Positions 26,610-34,105 are shown, counted from the first letter of the stretch. The stretch: 49,825 nucleotides of DNA from Chloroflexota bacterium (GCA_028875185.1 JAPPFH010000138.1:1-49825); one strand, 5' to 3'. Notes: generated by a model from the letters alone, not told the origin. Translations and numbers: made by a program.

Positions 26610-26635
26610 TGTAGGGGCGAGACTTGCCTCGCCCT
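26610..26635 (+). repeat. REP-type palindrome
   Basis: TGTAGGGGCGAGAC, TT, GCCTCGCCC. The stem has one bulge. Confidence 0.65.
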
Positions 26636-26657
26636 AAAGTACGCATTATGACAAGCG

Positions 26658-26684
26658 TGGGCGACCCAATGGCTCGCCCCTACA
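26658..26684 (-). repeat. REP-type palindrome
   Basis: GTGGGCGACCCAATGGCTCG then CCCCTACA. It faces the copy at 26610-26635 across a 22-base spacer, giving a REP/inverse-REP pair. Confidence 0.7.
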
Positions 26685-26758
26685 GATTCCCAGATCGCGA
26701 GTCGGTAGATTTGTGTGATCCAAGTCTTGACTCGCGAGGGGCTGTGGTGACTTGAACC

Positions 26759-27853
26759 GTGACAACTCCTCAGATCAAGGACCTATTCTCCCATATCAGC
26801 GCAGACCCGGCAGTCGCGCCCAAAGCCATCTTCGACAGACTCTCGCGCTTGCTGGCCGCGCCGGCGCCCGCTAACAGCTGCGCGTTGCCAGGGGCGGTCG
26901 GCGAAGTCATCAGCGCGCTCGCGGATGAACTCGGCTTAACCTGCGCGCCAATCGCCTCTAGCGGCAACCTCGCCATCGAGATCGGCGATCCGGACGCGCC
27001 GCTCGACCTGCTGATGAGCGCCCACATGGATCGCCCCTGCTTCCGCGCGCGGAATCCAGCGGACGGGTCGCTGGTTCCGCTTTGCGCCATCCGCGCGCCC
27101 GGCGCTGGCTACAGCTGCGAGGCGATTGCGCTGCGCTACATCGACGACCGCGTGAACATCGCGGAGCGCGGTCAGTTGCGCTTTGAAGAGAACGGGAAAG
27201 GCGAGTATCGCACCCGCTTCAGCGCCGAGAGCGGCGGACTGCGCGCTGGAGACACGGTGATGATGCATAGAGCGCCGCAGCTGAGTGACGGGCTGGTCAT
27301 CGGGGCGGGATTGGACAATGCCATCGGCGTGCTGCTCGCTCTGCTCAGCGCCCACGCTCTGCAGGAATATCCCCCATACGCCATCGCGGACCGCCGCGTG
27401 CTCTTCGCCTTCACCGATCAGGAAGAGGGACCGCCGATCGGCCTCTTCGGCCAGGGCGCCGCCCGCCTGGCCCATCACATCGAGCCGCCCCGCCTCGGCT
27501 TCGTAAATATCGACGGGCACAACGTCGACGAGTCGTTGGGCCACGTCCTCGGCGTGGGCGCGTCGCATGCCTTCGTTTCCGGCGATGGCCGCGGTTCGGT
27601 CGTGCCGCTGGATTACCAAGCGCTGGCGGAGTCGCTGGCGGCGCAGGTCAACCAGTATCGACCGGGAACGGCGCGGCTGAATTACAGCTACGTCTCGCGC
27701 AGCGACGACATGCTATTGAGCCTGTGGGCGCGTCCCCTGGGCTTGACCGGCGTGATCGTGGCGAATGCGCATACGACCGATGAGACAGCGGCGCTTAGCG
27801 ATATCGCCTCGGCCGCGCATTGGATACCGGCGTTTGTCGCTGCCGTGCTGTAG
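26759..27853 (+). CDS. M42/M20-like metallopeptidase
   Basis: The 364-residue di-zinc peptidase shows SAHMDRP (first metal His and catalytic Asp, ~83), GAGLDNAIG (bridging Asp, ~180), TDQEEGPPIGLFG (general-base Glu pair, ~223), NIDGHN and AHTTDE near the C-terminus. All expected ligands are present, so it is probably an active cytoplasmic aminopeptidase or deacylase. The start is GTG; no better Met lies near. It follows the nucleoside hydrolase by 204 bases of repeats and is not obviously linked to it. A strong stem-loop lies downstream. Confidence 0.8.
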   Translation: MTTPQIKDLFSHISADPAVAPKAIFDRLSRLLAAPAPANSCALPGAVGEVISALADELGLTCAPIASSGNLAIEIGDPDAPLDLLMSAHMDRPCFRARNPADGSLVPLCAIRAPGAGYSCEAIALRYIDDRVNIAERGQLRFEENGKGEYRTRFSAESGGLRAGDTVMMHRAPQLSDGLVIGAGLDNAIGVLLALLSAHALQEYPPYAIADRRVLFAFTDQEEGPPIGLFGQGAARLAHHIEPPRLGFVNIDGHNVDESLGHVLGVGASHAFVSGDGRGSVVPLDYQALAESLAAQVNQYRPGTARLNYSYVSRSDDMLLSLWARPLGLTGVIVANAHTTDETAALSDIASAAHWIPAFVAAVL

Positions 27854-27919
27854 GCGGAAGTATGTAGCGTACAATGGCGCATCACTGATGCAATATCTGA
27901 ATTGACAATAAAATAATGG

Positions 27920-28123
27920 TGGCGAAATCCTTCGCCAGAAAGCAAACAAGCGCCGGGCTGGGCGCTTGTTTATTCTGAGAGGAGGTGGCCGATGAACGGT
28001 TACGTTGGCTTTAGGCTAACTGTTCGCGCCCACGAGCTTGTTTTGCTCGTGGTCATCTGGCATTTCATCCATGCCAGACGGCAGTAGCCACATACTCCCC
28101 TTAGTTATTGCTAAGGGGAGTAT
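27920..28123 (+). ncRNA. Six consecutive hairpins: structured RNA candidate
   Basis: Six stems follow one another. TGGCGAA/TTCGCCA (27920-27937). AACAAGCGCC/GGCGCTTGTT (27945-27970, terminator-like, then TATTCT). GAACGGTTA/TAACTGTTC with one G-U (27994-28025). CCACGAGC/GCTCGTGG (28030-28052). TCTGGCAT/ATGCCAGA (28056-28078). ATACTCCCCTTAG/CTAAGGGGAGTAT (28092-28123, 13 bp perfect). Three of them lie inside a 31-codon ORF with a near-ideal ribosome-binding site. The strand is set by that ORF. No known RNA family is recognised. A type I toxin mRNA or a riboregulator are possible readings. Confidence 0.6.
27992..28087 (+). CDS. 31-residue hydrophobic peptide
   Basis: ATG follows GAGAGGAGGTGGCCG, the strongest ribosome-binding site in the window. 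The peptide has a short basic N-terminus, a hydrophobic core (ELVLLVVIWHFI, 15-26) and a basic tail (HARRQ). This is the shape of small membrane-active toxins of type I systems and of small regulatory membrane peptides. No homologue is recalled. Its codons double as three stable hairpins, which would hinder translation unless the RNA is remodelled. Confidence 0.5.
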   Translation: MNGYVGFRLTVRAHELVLLVVIWHFIHARRQ

Positions 28124-28148
28124 ACCAAACTATCTTTAACTTAGTCAA

Positions 28149-28199
28149 GATTCCTGCCATGATTTGGCAGTTAATCTGTCCAAGATTGGGCAGGATTCC
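28149..28199. promoter_or_regulatory. Imperfect palindrome upstream of the methyltransferase-HNH gene
   Basis: GATTCCTGCC (28149-28158) mirrors GGCAGGATTC (28189-28198) with one mismatch. A nested CTGCCA/TGGCAG lies at 28155-28170. It could be an operator or controller site for the modification gene. Confidence 0.35.
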
Positions 28200-28324
28200 A
28201 ATTGTTCCAAATTCCAAGACAAAATTTCGTAAGATTAGCGCGGTCACTATCAGATGTAGTTTTTGCACATGATATGCCGTGAATCCCCCTGTACAGCCCC
28301 GCTGACAGCCTTTACAGTCTCAGC

Positions 28325-29689
28325 ATGCCAGCGCCGAACTTCAGCAATCGCACGGTCTGGGTGGGCGACAACCTGCACGTCATGCGCGGGATCAATTCCG
28401 AATGCATTGACCTCATTTACCTCGACCCGCCCTTCAATTCCAATCAGGATTACGCCGCGCCCATCGGGTCAATCGCCGCCGGCGCCGCCTTCAAAGACAC
28501 CTGGACGCTGTCGGATATTGACACGCACGAGCACGGCGAGCTGGCCGACCGCAACCCGGCCGCTTACAGCGTGATAGAAGCGGCGCGCAACACCAGCGGC
28601 AAGAGCATGATGAGTTATCTGATTATGATGGCGGTGCGGCTGATCGAGATGGAGCGCATCCTCAAGCCGACGGGGAGCATTTATCTGCACTGCGACCCGA
28701 CGGCGAGCCACTATCTCAAGCTGCTCATGGATGCCGTTTTTGGCGGTGGTAACTTCCGCAACGAGATTACTTGGCAGCGCACCAATGCAAAGGGATTAGC
28801 GAGTAGGAATCTACCAAACAATCACGACATAATGTTGCGATACACTAAGTCCGATAAGTTCACCTGGAATCAACAATATGTTCCGCACGATCCGGACTTT
28901 GTGGATAGATTCTACAAGCACGTCGAAGAAAGCACTGGCAGGCGATACACACTGGACAATCTAGTTAATCCAAATCGAAACAGACCCAATCTAACTTACG
29001 AGTTTCTAGGCGTTCACCGGGTTTGGCGCTGGACAAAAGAACGAATGCAAAAGGCTTATGAAGATGGAATCGTAATTCAGACGAAACCAGGCGCCGTACC
29101 GCGTCAGAAGAGATACTTAGATGAACAAAAGGGAGCGCCGCTTGGCTCTGTCTGGTCAGACATTAAACCAGTGCAATCGCAAGCAAGAGAACGCACCGGC
29201 TACCCCACTCAGAAACCCATCGCCCTGCTCGACCGCATCATCGAAGCCAGCAGCAACGAAGGAGACTTCGTCTTCGATCCCTTCTGCGGCTGCGCGACGA
29301 CCCTGGTCGCCGCCGACCGCCTGGAGCGTCAATGGGCGGGCATCGACTTGTCGCCGCTGGCGGTCAAGCTGGTCAACGAGCGCATCAACGAAGATCGCGG
29401 CGCGCTCTGGGGCGGCGCCAACGTGGTCGACACGCTGCCGAAACGCACCGACCTGGGTGCGCTGCCCAATTACCGCAGTCATCGCCACCGGCTTTACGGC
29501 GAGCAGGAGGGCGTCTGCCTCGGCTGCGACACGCATTTTCCCTTCAAGGTGATGGAGGTGGATCACATCCTGCCCAAGTCGCGCGGCGGGACGGATCACG
29601 CCGAGAACTTGCAGCTGCTATGCACACATTGCAACAAGAGCAAAGGCAGCAGGACGATGGCTGAGTGGCGGGCGGGGCAGTCGATGTAG
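28325..29689 (+). CDS. DNA methyltransferase fused to an HNH nuclease
   Basis: The 454-residue protein has beta-class methyltransferase motifs: motif IV LDPPFNSN (33-40), HCDPTASHYL, TGYPTQKPIALLDRI, then AdoMet motif FDPFCGCATT (~317-326). A C-terminal HNH domain (~385-450) has zinc-type pairs C398xxC401 and C433xxC436 with the catalytic VDHILPKSRGG (His 414). It is related to the MTase-Mrr protein at 12186-13634 but with a different nuclease. The middle (~145-280), likely the target-recognition part, is AT-rich. The stop TAG lies in the GTAG foot of a REP palindrome. It may cut and modify as one chain; not proven. Confidence 0.82.
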   Translation: MPAPNFSNRTVWVGDNLHVMRGINSECIDLIYLDPPFNSNQDYAAPIGSIAAGAAFKDTWTLSDIDTHEHGELADRNPAAYSVIEAARNTSGKSMMSYLIMMAVRLIEMERILKPTGSIYLHCDPTASHYLKLLMDAVFGGGNFRNEITWQRTNAKGLASRNLPNNHDIMLRYTKSDKFTWNQQYVPHDPDFVDRFYKHVEESTGRRYTLDNLVNPNRNRPNLTYEFLGVHRVWRWTKERMQKAYEDGIVIQTKPGAVPRQKRYLDEQKGAPLGSVWSDIKPVQSQARERTGYPTQKPIALLDRIIEASSNEGDFVFDPFCGCATTLVAADRLERQWAGIDLSPLAVKLVNERINEDRGALWGGANVVDTLPKRTDLGALPNYRSHRHRLYGEQEGVCLGCDTHFPFKVMEVDHILPKSRGGTDHAENLQLLCTHCNKSKGSRTMAEWRAGQSM

Positions 29690-29711
29690 GGGCGTCCCAT
29701 CGTATCGCCCA
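29685..29711 (+). repeat. REP-type palindrome supplying a stop codon
   Basis: TGTAGGGGCGTCCCATCGTA then TCGCCCA. Its TAG is the stop of the methyltransferase-HNH gene. Confidence 0.6.
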
Positions 29712-29764
29712 CAAGCAAGATATATGTTGGCTTGCAATTGAGCCACCTGCAACAAATCTCAATC

Positions 29765-29793
29765 TGTAGGGGTGAGCCATTGGGTCGCTCGCC
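29765..29793 (+). repeat. REP-type palindrome left of the RAYT gene
   Basis: TGTAGGGGTGAGCCATTGGG then TCGCTCGCC. The GTAG foot points toward the transposase gene. Confidence 0.65.
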
Positions 29794-29822
29794 TGATCAC
29801 AAATCTTAGAGCCAGATTCCCA

Positions 29823-30347
29823 GTGAGAAACCCGTGCCAATCACGTCCCAATCGCCGCTCCTCACGTCTGAAAGACTACGATTATCGCAGTTCGGGCGTC
29901 TATTTTGTTACCATTTGCGCTATGGAAAAGCGACCGCTATTCGGTTTGGTTCGTGAAGGGCAAGTTCAGCTCAGTGAACTCGGGCTATTAGCAGATAACT
30001 GCTGGAAACAGATCGAGACTGTCCGCAGCGAGATAGCGCTTGACGCCTATATCGTCATGCCAAATCATATTCATGGCATCTTGCATGTTTCTTCGGAAAT
30101 CACGGCGCCAAGGGCGACCTCCGCGGCTCGCGAGTTGACGGCTGGCTCGCTCGGCGCGATTATTGGACAATTCAAAGCAATCGTCACGAAACGCAGTCAA
30201 TTCTTGCAGCCGCCACCAATGCGCCCTATTTGGCAACGAAACTACTATGACCACATCATCCGTAGCGCGGCTGCATTGGAAAAGATCCGCCAATATATTG
30301 TCAGAAATCTGGCCCGCTGGGAGGATGATGAACTGTACATCAATTAA
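29823..30347 (+). CDS. REP-associated tyrosine transposase (RAYT, Y1/HUH)
   Basis: The frame is open from a GTG at 29772, but that would translate the REP hairpin. The GTG at 29823 gives 174 residues beginning MRNPCQSRPNRRSSRLKDYD, close to the usual RAYT N-terminus. Core features are DYRSSGVYFVTICAMEKRPLFG, the HUH motif in YIVMPNHIHGIL, and a C-terminal helix YYDHIIRSAAALEKIRQYIV with a candidate catalytic Tyr. RAYTs are single-copy chromosomal relatives of IS200/IS605 TnpA. They bind and nick REP hairpins with a GTAG foot. This copy is flanked by inverted REPs at 29765-29793 and 30351-30377. Confidence 0.88.
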   Translation: MRNPCQSRPNRRSSRLKDYDYRSSGVYFVTICAMEKRPLFGLVREGQVQLSELGLLADNCWKQIETVRSEIALDAYIVMPNHIHGILHVSSEITAPRATSAARELTAGSLGAIIGQFKAIVTKRSQFLQPPPMRPIWQRNYYDHIIRSAAALEKIRQYIVRNLARWEDDELYIN

Positions 30348-30350
30348 ACG

Positions 30351-30377
30351 CGGGCGAGCCAATGGCTCGCCCCTACA
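30351..30377 (-). repeat. REP-type palindrome right of the RAYT gene
   Basis: CGGGCGAGCCAATGGCTCGC then CCCTACA, a perfect 8-bp stem. It is inverted relative to 29765-29793, so the gene lies between facing REPs. Confidence 0.75.
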
Positions 30378-30415
30378 TGTCTGCAAATTTCAAAGTATCG
30401 GAAGGACTCACCCCC

Positions 30416-31579
30416 ATGTCCACACGCTCGCCCATGCACCAGCAAATCGACACCTTGCCCGCGCTCGTCCGCGATATCGTCAAGCCCTTTGACGCCTCCG
30501 CCCGCCGCGCTTTCGATTTCGAGACCTGCGCGTCGGTCAAGCGCATCTATCTGGTGGGCTGCGGCGACAGCCACCACGCCCCCGTCGGCGCCGAGCTGGC
30601 CTTCCACCAACTGACCGGCGTACCCACGCAAGCGATGAGCGCCCTGCCCTTCAGCCGCTACACCGCCGGTTACCTGCCCGCCACCGGACCCAAGACCAAT
30701 CTGGTCATCGGCGTCTCGGTCTCCGGCGAGGTCAGCCGCACGATTGAAGCGCTGGATATGGCGCGTCTGGCCGGCGCGACGGCAGTGGCTTTGACCGGCA
30801 ATCCCGGCGGACCGCTGAACGGGGTCGCCGAGAAGCTCTTCGAAACGGCGGTGCCGCCGCTGCCCGATGAGCTGGCGGGCATGGTGGTGCCGGGCATCCG
30901 CTCCTACCTCGCTTCGCAAATCGCGCTGCTGCTGGCCGCTCTGCGTATCGGCGAGGTGCGCGGCAATTTGAGCACCCGCGCCGCCGATGCCGAGCGCGCC
31001 GCCATCGCCGAGTTGGCTGATGTCATTGAGGAGACGATTCAGATCTGTGAGCCGATCGCCGATGAGCTGGTCGATACCTGGAGCGATGCGCCGATCTTCG
31101 AATTCGTCGGCGCCGGCCCGCTCTACGGCGTCGCCATGTTCAGCGCCGCCAAAGTGCTGGAAGCCAGCGGCGACAGCGCCCTCGCCCAGGAGACGGAAGA
31201 ATGGTCGCATTTGCAATATTTCATCGAGGCGACCAATATCCCGACGATCCTGCTCTCGGCAAACGGTTTCGATGCCGACCGTATGGCAGAGGTGGCGCGC
31301 GCCGCCCAGAGCATCGGCAGACCGCTGGCGCTGGTTTCGACCGAAGACGCGACCGCGATTCGCGGCTACGTCAAAACGCTGCTGCCCATCCCGCGTCAGG
31401 CGCCGGAGCGCTACGCCTCGATTGTGTACAGCATCCCGGGCGAGCTATTCGCCGCCGCGCGCGCGGCTGCCATCGGCGCGCCCTACTTCCGCAATTTTGA
31501 GGGCGGCCGCCGGCCTGATTGGGCTGACGGCGCCAGCCAGATCCGTTCGAGCCACATGATTACCGAGTTGAAGCGTTAG
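30416..31579 (+). CDS. Double SIS-domain sugar-phosphate isomerase/deaminase-like protein
   Basis: The 387-residue protein has two SIS domains. The first has VGCGDSHHAPVGAELA and GVSVSGEVSRTIEAL, the phosphosugar-binding loop. The second has EFVGAGPLYGVAMFSAAKVLE and ETEEWSHLQYF. The layout matches the isomerase half of GlmS and AgaS-type proteins, acting on an amino or keto sugar phosphate. GGAAGGA lies about 10 bases before the ATG. The open frame runs upstream into the REP, which is not credible as protein. It has no direct partner and may serve the sugar pathways nearby. Confidence 0.82.
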   Translation: MSTRSPMHQQIDTLPALVRDIVKPFDASARRAFDFETCASVKRIYLVGCGDSHHAPVGAELAFHQLTGVPTQAMSALPFSRYTAGYLPATGPKTNLVIGVSVSGEVSRTIEALDMARLAGATAVALTGNPGGPLNGVAEKLFETAVPPLPDELAGMVVPGIRSYLASQIALLLAALRIGEVRGNLSTRAADAERAAIAELADVIEETIQICEPIADELVDTWSDAPIFEFVGAGPLYGVAMFSAAKVLEASGDSALAQETEEWSHLQYFIEATNIPTILLSANGFDADRMAEVARAAQSIGRPLALVSTEDATAIRGYVKTLLPIPRQAPERYASIVYSIPGELFAAARAAAIGAPYFRNFEGGRRPDWADGASQIRSSHMITELKR

Positions 31580-31613
31580 AATTAGGAAATGGAGCGGCGC
31601 TAGAATATGGGGA

Positions 31614-33041
31614 ATGGAGCAAGATCTTAGCTTTTCGCAGGCGAAAACTCAGCCGATTCGGACAGTCCGAACAAGGCGCGCCCGAATCAGACGTATTGTC
31701 CTGTTCCTGTTTTTCCTCATCTCCCTTGCCGCCATGTTCGTTTCAGGTTTTGCCTTTGGCAGGGGTATGGAACTTCAGCCTGCTGCTCGCGCTATCGCCG
31801 CCACAGTGATCGCCGCATTGCCTACTCCCGTTGCTTCACCGCATACCGTCGCCGCACCTAGTCGATTGACGCCAATGCCGTCGCCGATTCCGCCGACAGC
31901 AACCGCCACCCCAATCCCGCCGACGGCAACACCCTTGCCAACAGCGACTGAAATCCCGCCGACGGCAACAGCTGTCCCTACAGCAACAGCTGTCCCTACA
32001 GCAACCGACAGACCGCCCACTCCGACGCCACTGCCAACCGTCGCGATAACCTCCTGTTATGCACACTCTGAAGTATGGGTTGCCGGCGCCATGAATGTTC
32101 GGCAGAGACCGTCTGTTGGCGCCGGTAAGGTATACGTTGCAGAGGCAGGTGAACGCTTCGAAGTCTTGGAGTCTCGACAGAGCGATACATACTGCTGGTT
32201 ACGTATTCCGCCGGGCTGGATGGCTCAGACGTCATACGTTAGCTCAACGAAGCCCCAACCACGCGCTCCAAGCACGGCAAGCAGCGGCGTGCGCCAGGCT
32301 TTAGTCACCTTGAGTACGCTTGTTGTTGCGCCGGAGAATCGCTGTTCACCTTACGACTCGGACAGTTATCCATACTCCCAATCTGTCGAAGCGCAGATTG
32401 TATCGCGGATGGGCGGGCGCATTTATGGACCGTACACAGGGACGACTTTCAGCAGTACGCGTGAGACGGACATAGAGCATATCGTGGCGAAGTCAGAAGC
32501 GCACGATAGCGGACTTTGCAGTGCAGGCGCAGGCACACGTAGAACTTTCTCCAATGACCTACTGAATCTCACGCTAGCATCTCCAAGCGTGAACCGACAT
32601 CAGAAGAGTGGAAAGGACTTTGCAGAATGGAGACCTGCATTGAACGCCTGTTGGTACGCGGACACGATCATCAAAGTCAAATTCAAATATAAATTGACAG
32701 TGGATAATCGTGAAAGAGCAGCGCTAGAAAGAACATTGCTTGGGTGTACTTCCGCTGGCATGATTTTCAGAACAGCGGTTCCGCAGCAGGCCCAGCCAGC
32801 ACCGCAACAATCTGAGCCGCAACAGCAGTCTCCGCCGCAGCAGCCGACTCAACCGCCGCCACAAACGCAAGCACAGCCCGCACAACCTGCGAGTGGCAAC
32901 TGGCAGCAATGGGATACAAACGGCAACGGACGAATTACCTGCGCCGAAGCGCGAGCGGCGGGAATCGCGCCAGTACACAGAGGACACCCAGCATACCCGC
33001 GCATGGACGATCGAGACAACGACGGGATAGTATGCGAATAA
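31614..33041 (+). CDS. Surface-anchored HNH (DUF1524-like) nuclease with SH3 and Excalibur domains
   Basis: The order of parts in 475 residues is as follows. A basic cytoplasmic tail and one membrane helix (~28-48). A Pro/Thr-rich stalk (83-142). An SH3-like wall-binding domain (~158-208, MNVRQRPS to WMAQTSYV). A GmrSD/DUF1524-type HNH nuclease (~240-365) with TDIEHIVAKSEAH (His 289), NDLLNL and N327/K331/D335. A Gln/Pro linker. A C-terminal EF-hand-like Excalibur domain (~433-475) with DTNGNG and DDRDNDGIVCE. It should degrade DNA outside the cell in a calcium-linked way. An 18-base tandem duplication in the stalk encodes ATAVPT repeats. Confidence 0.85.
   Translation: MEQDLSFSQAKTQPIRTVRTRRARIRRIVLFLFFLISLAAMFVSGFAFGRGMELQPAARAIAATVIAALPTPVASPHTVAAPSRLTPMPSPIPPTATATPIPPTATPLPTATEIPPTATAVPTATAVPTATDRPPTPTPLPTVAITSCYAHSEVWVAGAMNVRQRPSVGAGKVYVAEAGERFEVLESRQSDTYCWLRIPPGWMAQTSYVSSTKPQPRAPSTASSGVRQALVTLSTLVVAPENRCSPYDSDSYPYSQSVEAQIVSRMGGRIYGPYTGTTFSSTRETDIEHIVAKSEAHDSGLCSAGAGTRRTFSNDLLNLTLASPSVNRHQKSGKDFAEWRPALNACWYADTIIKVKFKYKLTVDNRERAALERTLLGCTSAGMIFRTAVPQQAQPAPQQSEPQQQSPPQQPTQPPPQTQAQPAQPASGNWQQWDTNGNGRITCAEARAAGIAPVHRGHPAYPRMDDRDNDGIVCE
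31965..32003 (+). repeat. Tandem duplication in the stalk-coding region
   Basis: The 18-base unit ACAGCTGTCCCTACAGCA occurs twice in a row within the Pro/Thr-rich stalk of the nuclease. This is a likely length polymorphism site. Confidence 0.6.
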
Positions 33042-33061
33042 AAGTCAAAAGCTAAAGCAAT

Positions 33062-33088
33062 TGTAGCGGCGAGCAATCAGGTCGCCCG
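33062..33088 (+). repeat. REP-type palindrome
   Basis: TGTAGCGGCGAGCAATCAGG then TCGCCCG. The stem is weakened by mismatches. Confidence 0.5.
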
Positions 33089-33097
33089 AAATGACAT

Positions 33098-33142
33098 CCT
33101 CTCGCTGTCCTCTCTGTGTCCTCGGTGTCCTCGGTGGTAAAA
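33098..33142. repeat. Dispersed CTCTGTG/CCTCGGTGGT motif, copy C
   Basis: CTCTCTGTGTCCTCGGTG, then TCCTCGGTGGTAAAATC, ending 8 bases before the next start codon. This makes it the leader of the PfkB-like gene. Confidence 0.5.
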
Positions 33143-33149
33143 TCGACCC

Positions 33150-34067
33150 ATGCCCGCGCCCGAATTCATAGCCATCGGCAGCATCATCATTGACGACATC
33201 GTCTATCCCGATGGGCGCACGAGCATGGGTGTGCTCGGCGGCGGCGGGTCGCACGCGGCTTACGGCATCGCCTTCGCCGGCGAGAAACCGGGGCTGGTCG
33301 GGCTGGTGGGCGAAGACCTGCCGAGCGATATCCGCGCCCGCCTCAAAGCTGATTTCGATTGCGCCGGGCTCGTCTGGACGCATCATGCGCAGATGCGCGG
33401 CTGGCAGATCTTCGAGTGGAACGGACTGCGCAACGAGATCTTCCGCGTCGATGTCATTGAGCCCTTCATGTATGGTCCCGCTGCCGACAGTCCGGGCCTG
33501 CCGTTTGACCAGGCCACCGGTTTCACGCTGCTGCGCGCGCCCGAACATGTCGCTGGCTGGCGGGCGCGCTTCCCCGATGCTGTGCTGCTCTGGGAGCCGG
33601 TGCGCGTCTTCATGCTCGGCGCCGACCATGAGGCTTTCCTTCAGGGCATCGCTCATGCCGATATCGTCTCGCCCAATCTGCATGAAGCGCAGACGATGTA
33701 CGGCATTGAGGACGAGCGCGAAATTCTGCGGCGCATGTTGGCTGATGGCGTCAAGCTGGCGGCGCTGCGCATGGGCGAGCGCGGCTCGCTGGTGGCGCGG
33801 CCGGGGGCCGGGCTGGCTCACTATATCCCCGCTGTCGAGGTCGCTGAGGTGGTCGATCAGACCGGCGCCGGCAATGCCTATGGCGGCGGCTTCCTGGTCG
33901 GATATTGCCGCGAGGGCGATATTGCTGAGGCCGGCTGTTATGGCGCGGCGGCCGCCTCATTCACGCTGGAAGCGGTCGGCTGCGCGCGGATTCCTCATGG
34001 CTTGGAGGCGGCGTGGGAACGTAGGCTGGCCGAGGCGCGGGCGGGCGTCCGATCAGTGGCGCTTTGA
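33150..34067 (+). CDS. PfkB-like protein with GAGN in place of GAGD (MAK32-like)
   Basis: The 305-residue protein has the PfkB fold: GSIIIDDIVY (10-19), GGGGSHAAYG (30-39) and the C-terminal DQTGAGNAYGGGFLVGY (236-252). The codon at residue 242 is AAT, so Asn replaces the catalytic-base Asp of the GAGD motif. Yeast Mak32-type PfkB homologues are recalled to carry the same GAGN change, so this is probably a subfamily trait and not damage. Kinase activity is doubtful. The ATG is close behind the repeat leader. No operon partner is evident. Confidence 0.8.
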   Translation: MPAPEFIAIGSIIIDDIVYPDGRTSMGVLGGGGSHAAYGIAFAGEKPGLVGLVGEDLPSDIRARLKADFDCAGLVWTHHAQMRGWQIFEWNGLRNEIFRVDVIEPFMYGPAADSPGLPFDQATGFTLLRAPEHVAGWRARFPDAVLLWEPVRVFMLGADHEAFLQGIAHADIVSPNLHEAQTMYGIEDEREILRRMLADGVKLAALRMGERGSLVARPGAGLAHYIPAVEVAEVVDQTGAGNAYGGGFLVGYCREGDIAEAGCYGAAAASFTLEAVGCARIPHGLEAAWERRLAEARAGVRSVAL

Positions 34068-34075
34068 TGCTTGAA

Positions 34076-34105
34076 TTGGTTCATGCCATTCCGATATGGT
34101 ATAAT
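34076..34105 (+). promoter_or_regulatory. Promoter for the coiled-coil membrane protein
   Basis: TTGGTT, an 18-base spacer, then TATAAT, about 65 bases upstream of the TTG start at 34172. Confidence 0.5.

Larger units (their letters stand above)
27854..28324. other. Structured intergenic region before the methyltransferase-HNH gene
   Basis: It contains the six-hairpin locus at 27920-28123, the small ORF at 27992-28087 and a palindromic AT-rich stretch at 28149-28199. It holds no other gene. Confidence 0.6.

Noticed and set aside
29772-29822. N-terminal extension of the RAYT from the GTG at 29772
   Set aside because: It would translate the REP hairpin; the GTG at 29823 gives the usual family start.
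30362-30415. N-terminal extension of the SIS protein
   Set aside because: It reads through the REP palindrome; the ATG at 30416 has a ribosome-binding site and a family-like start.
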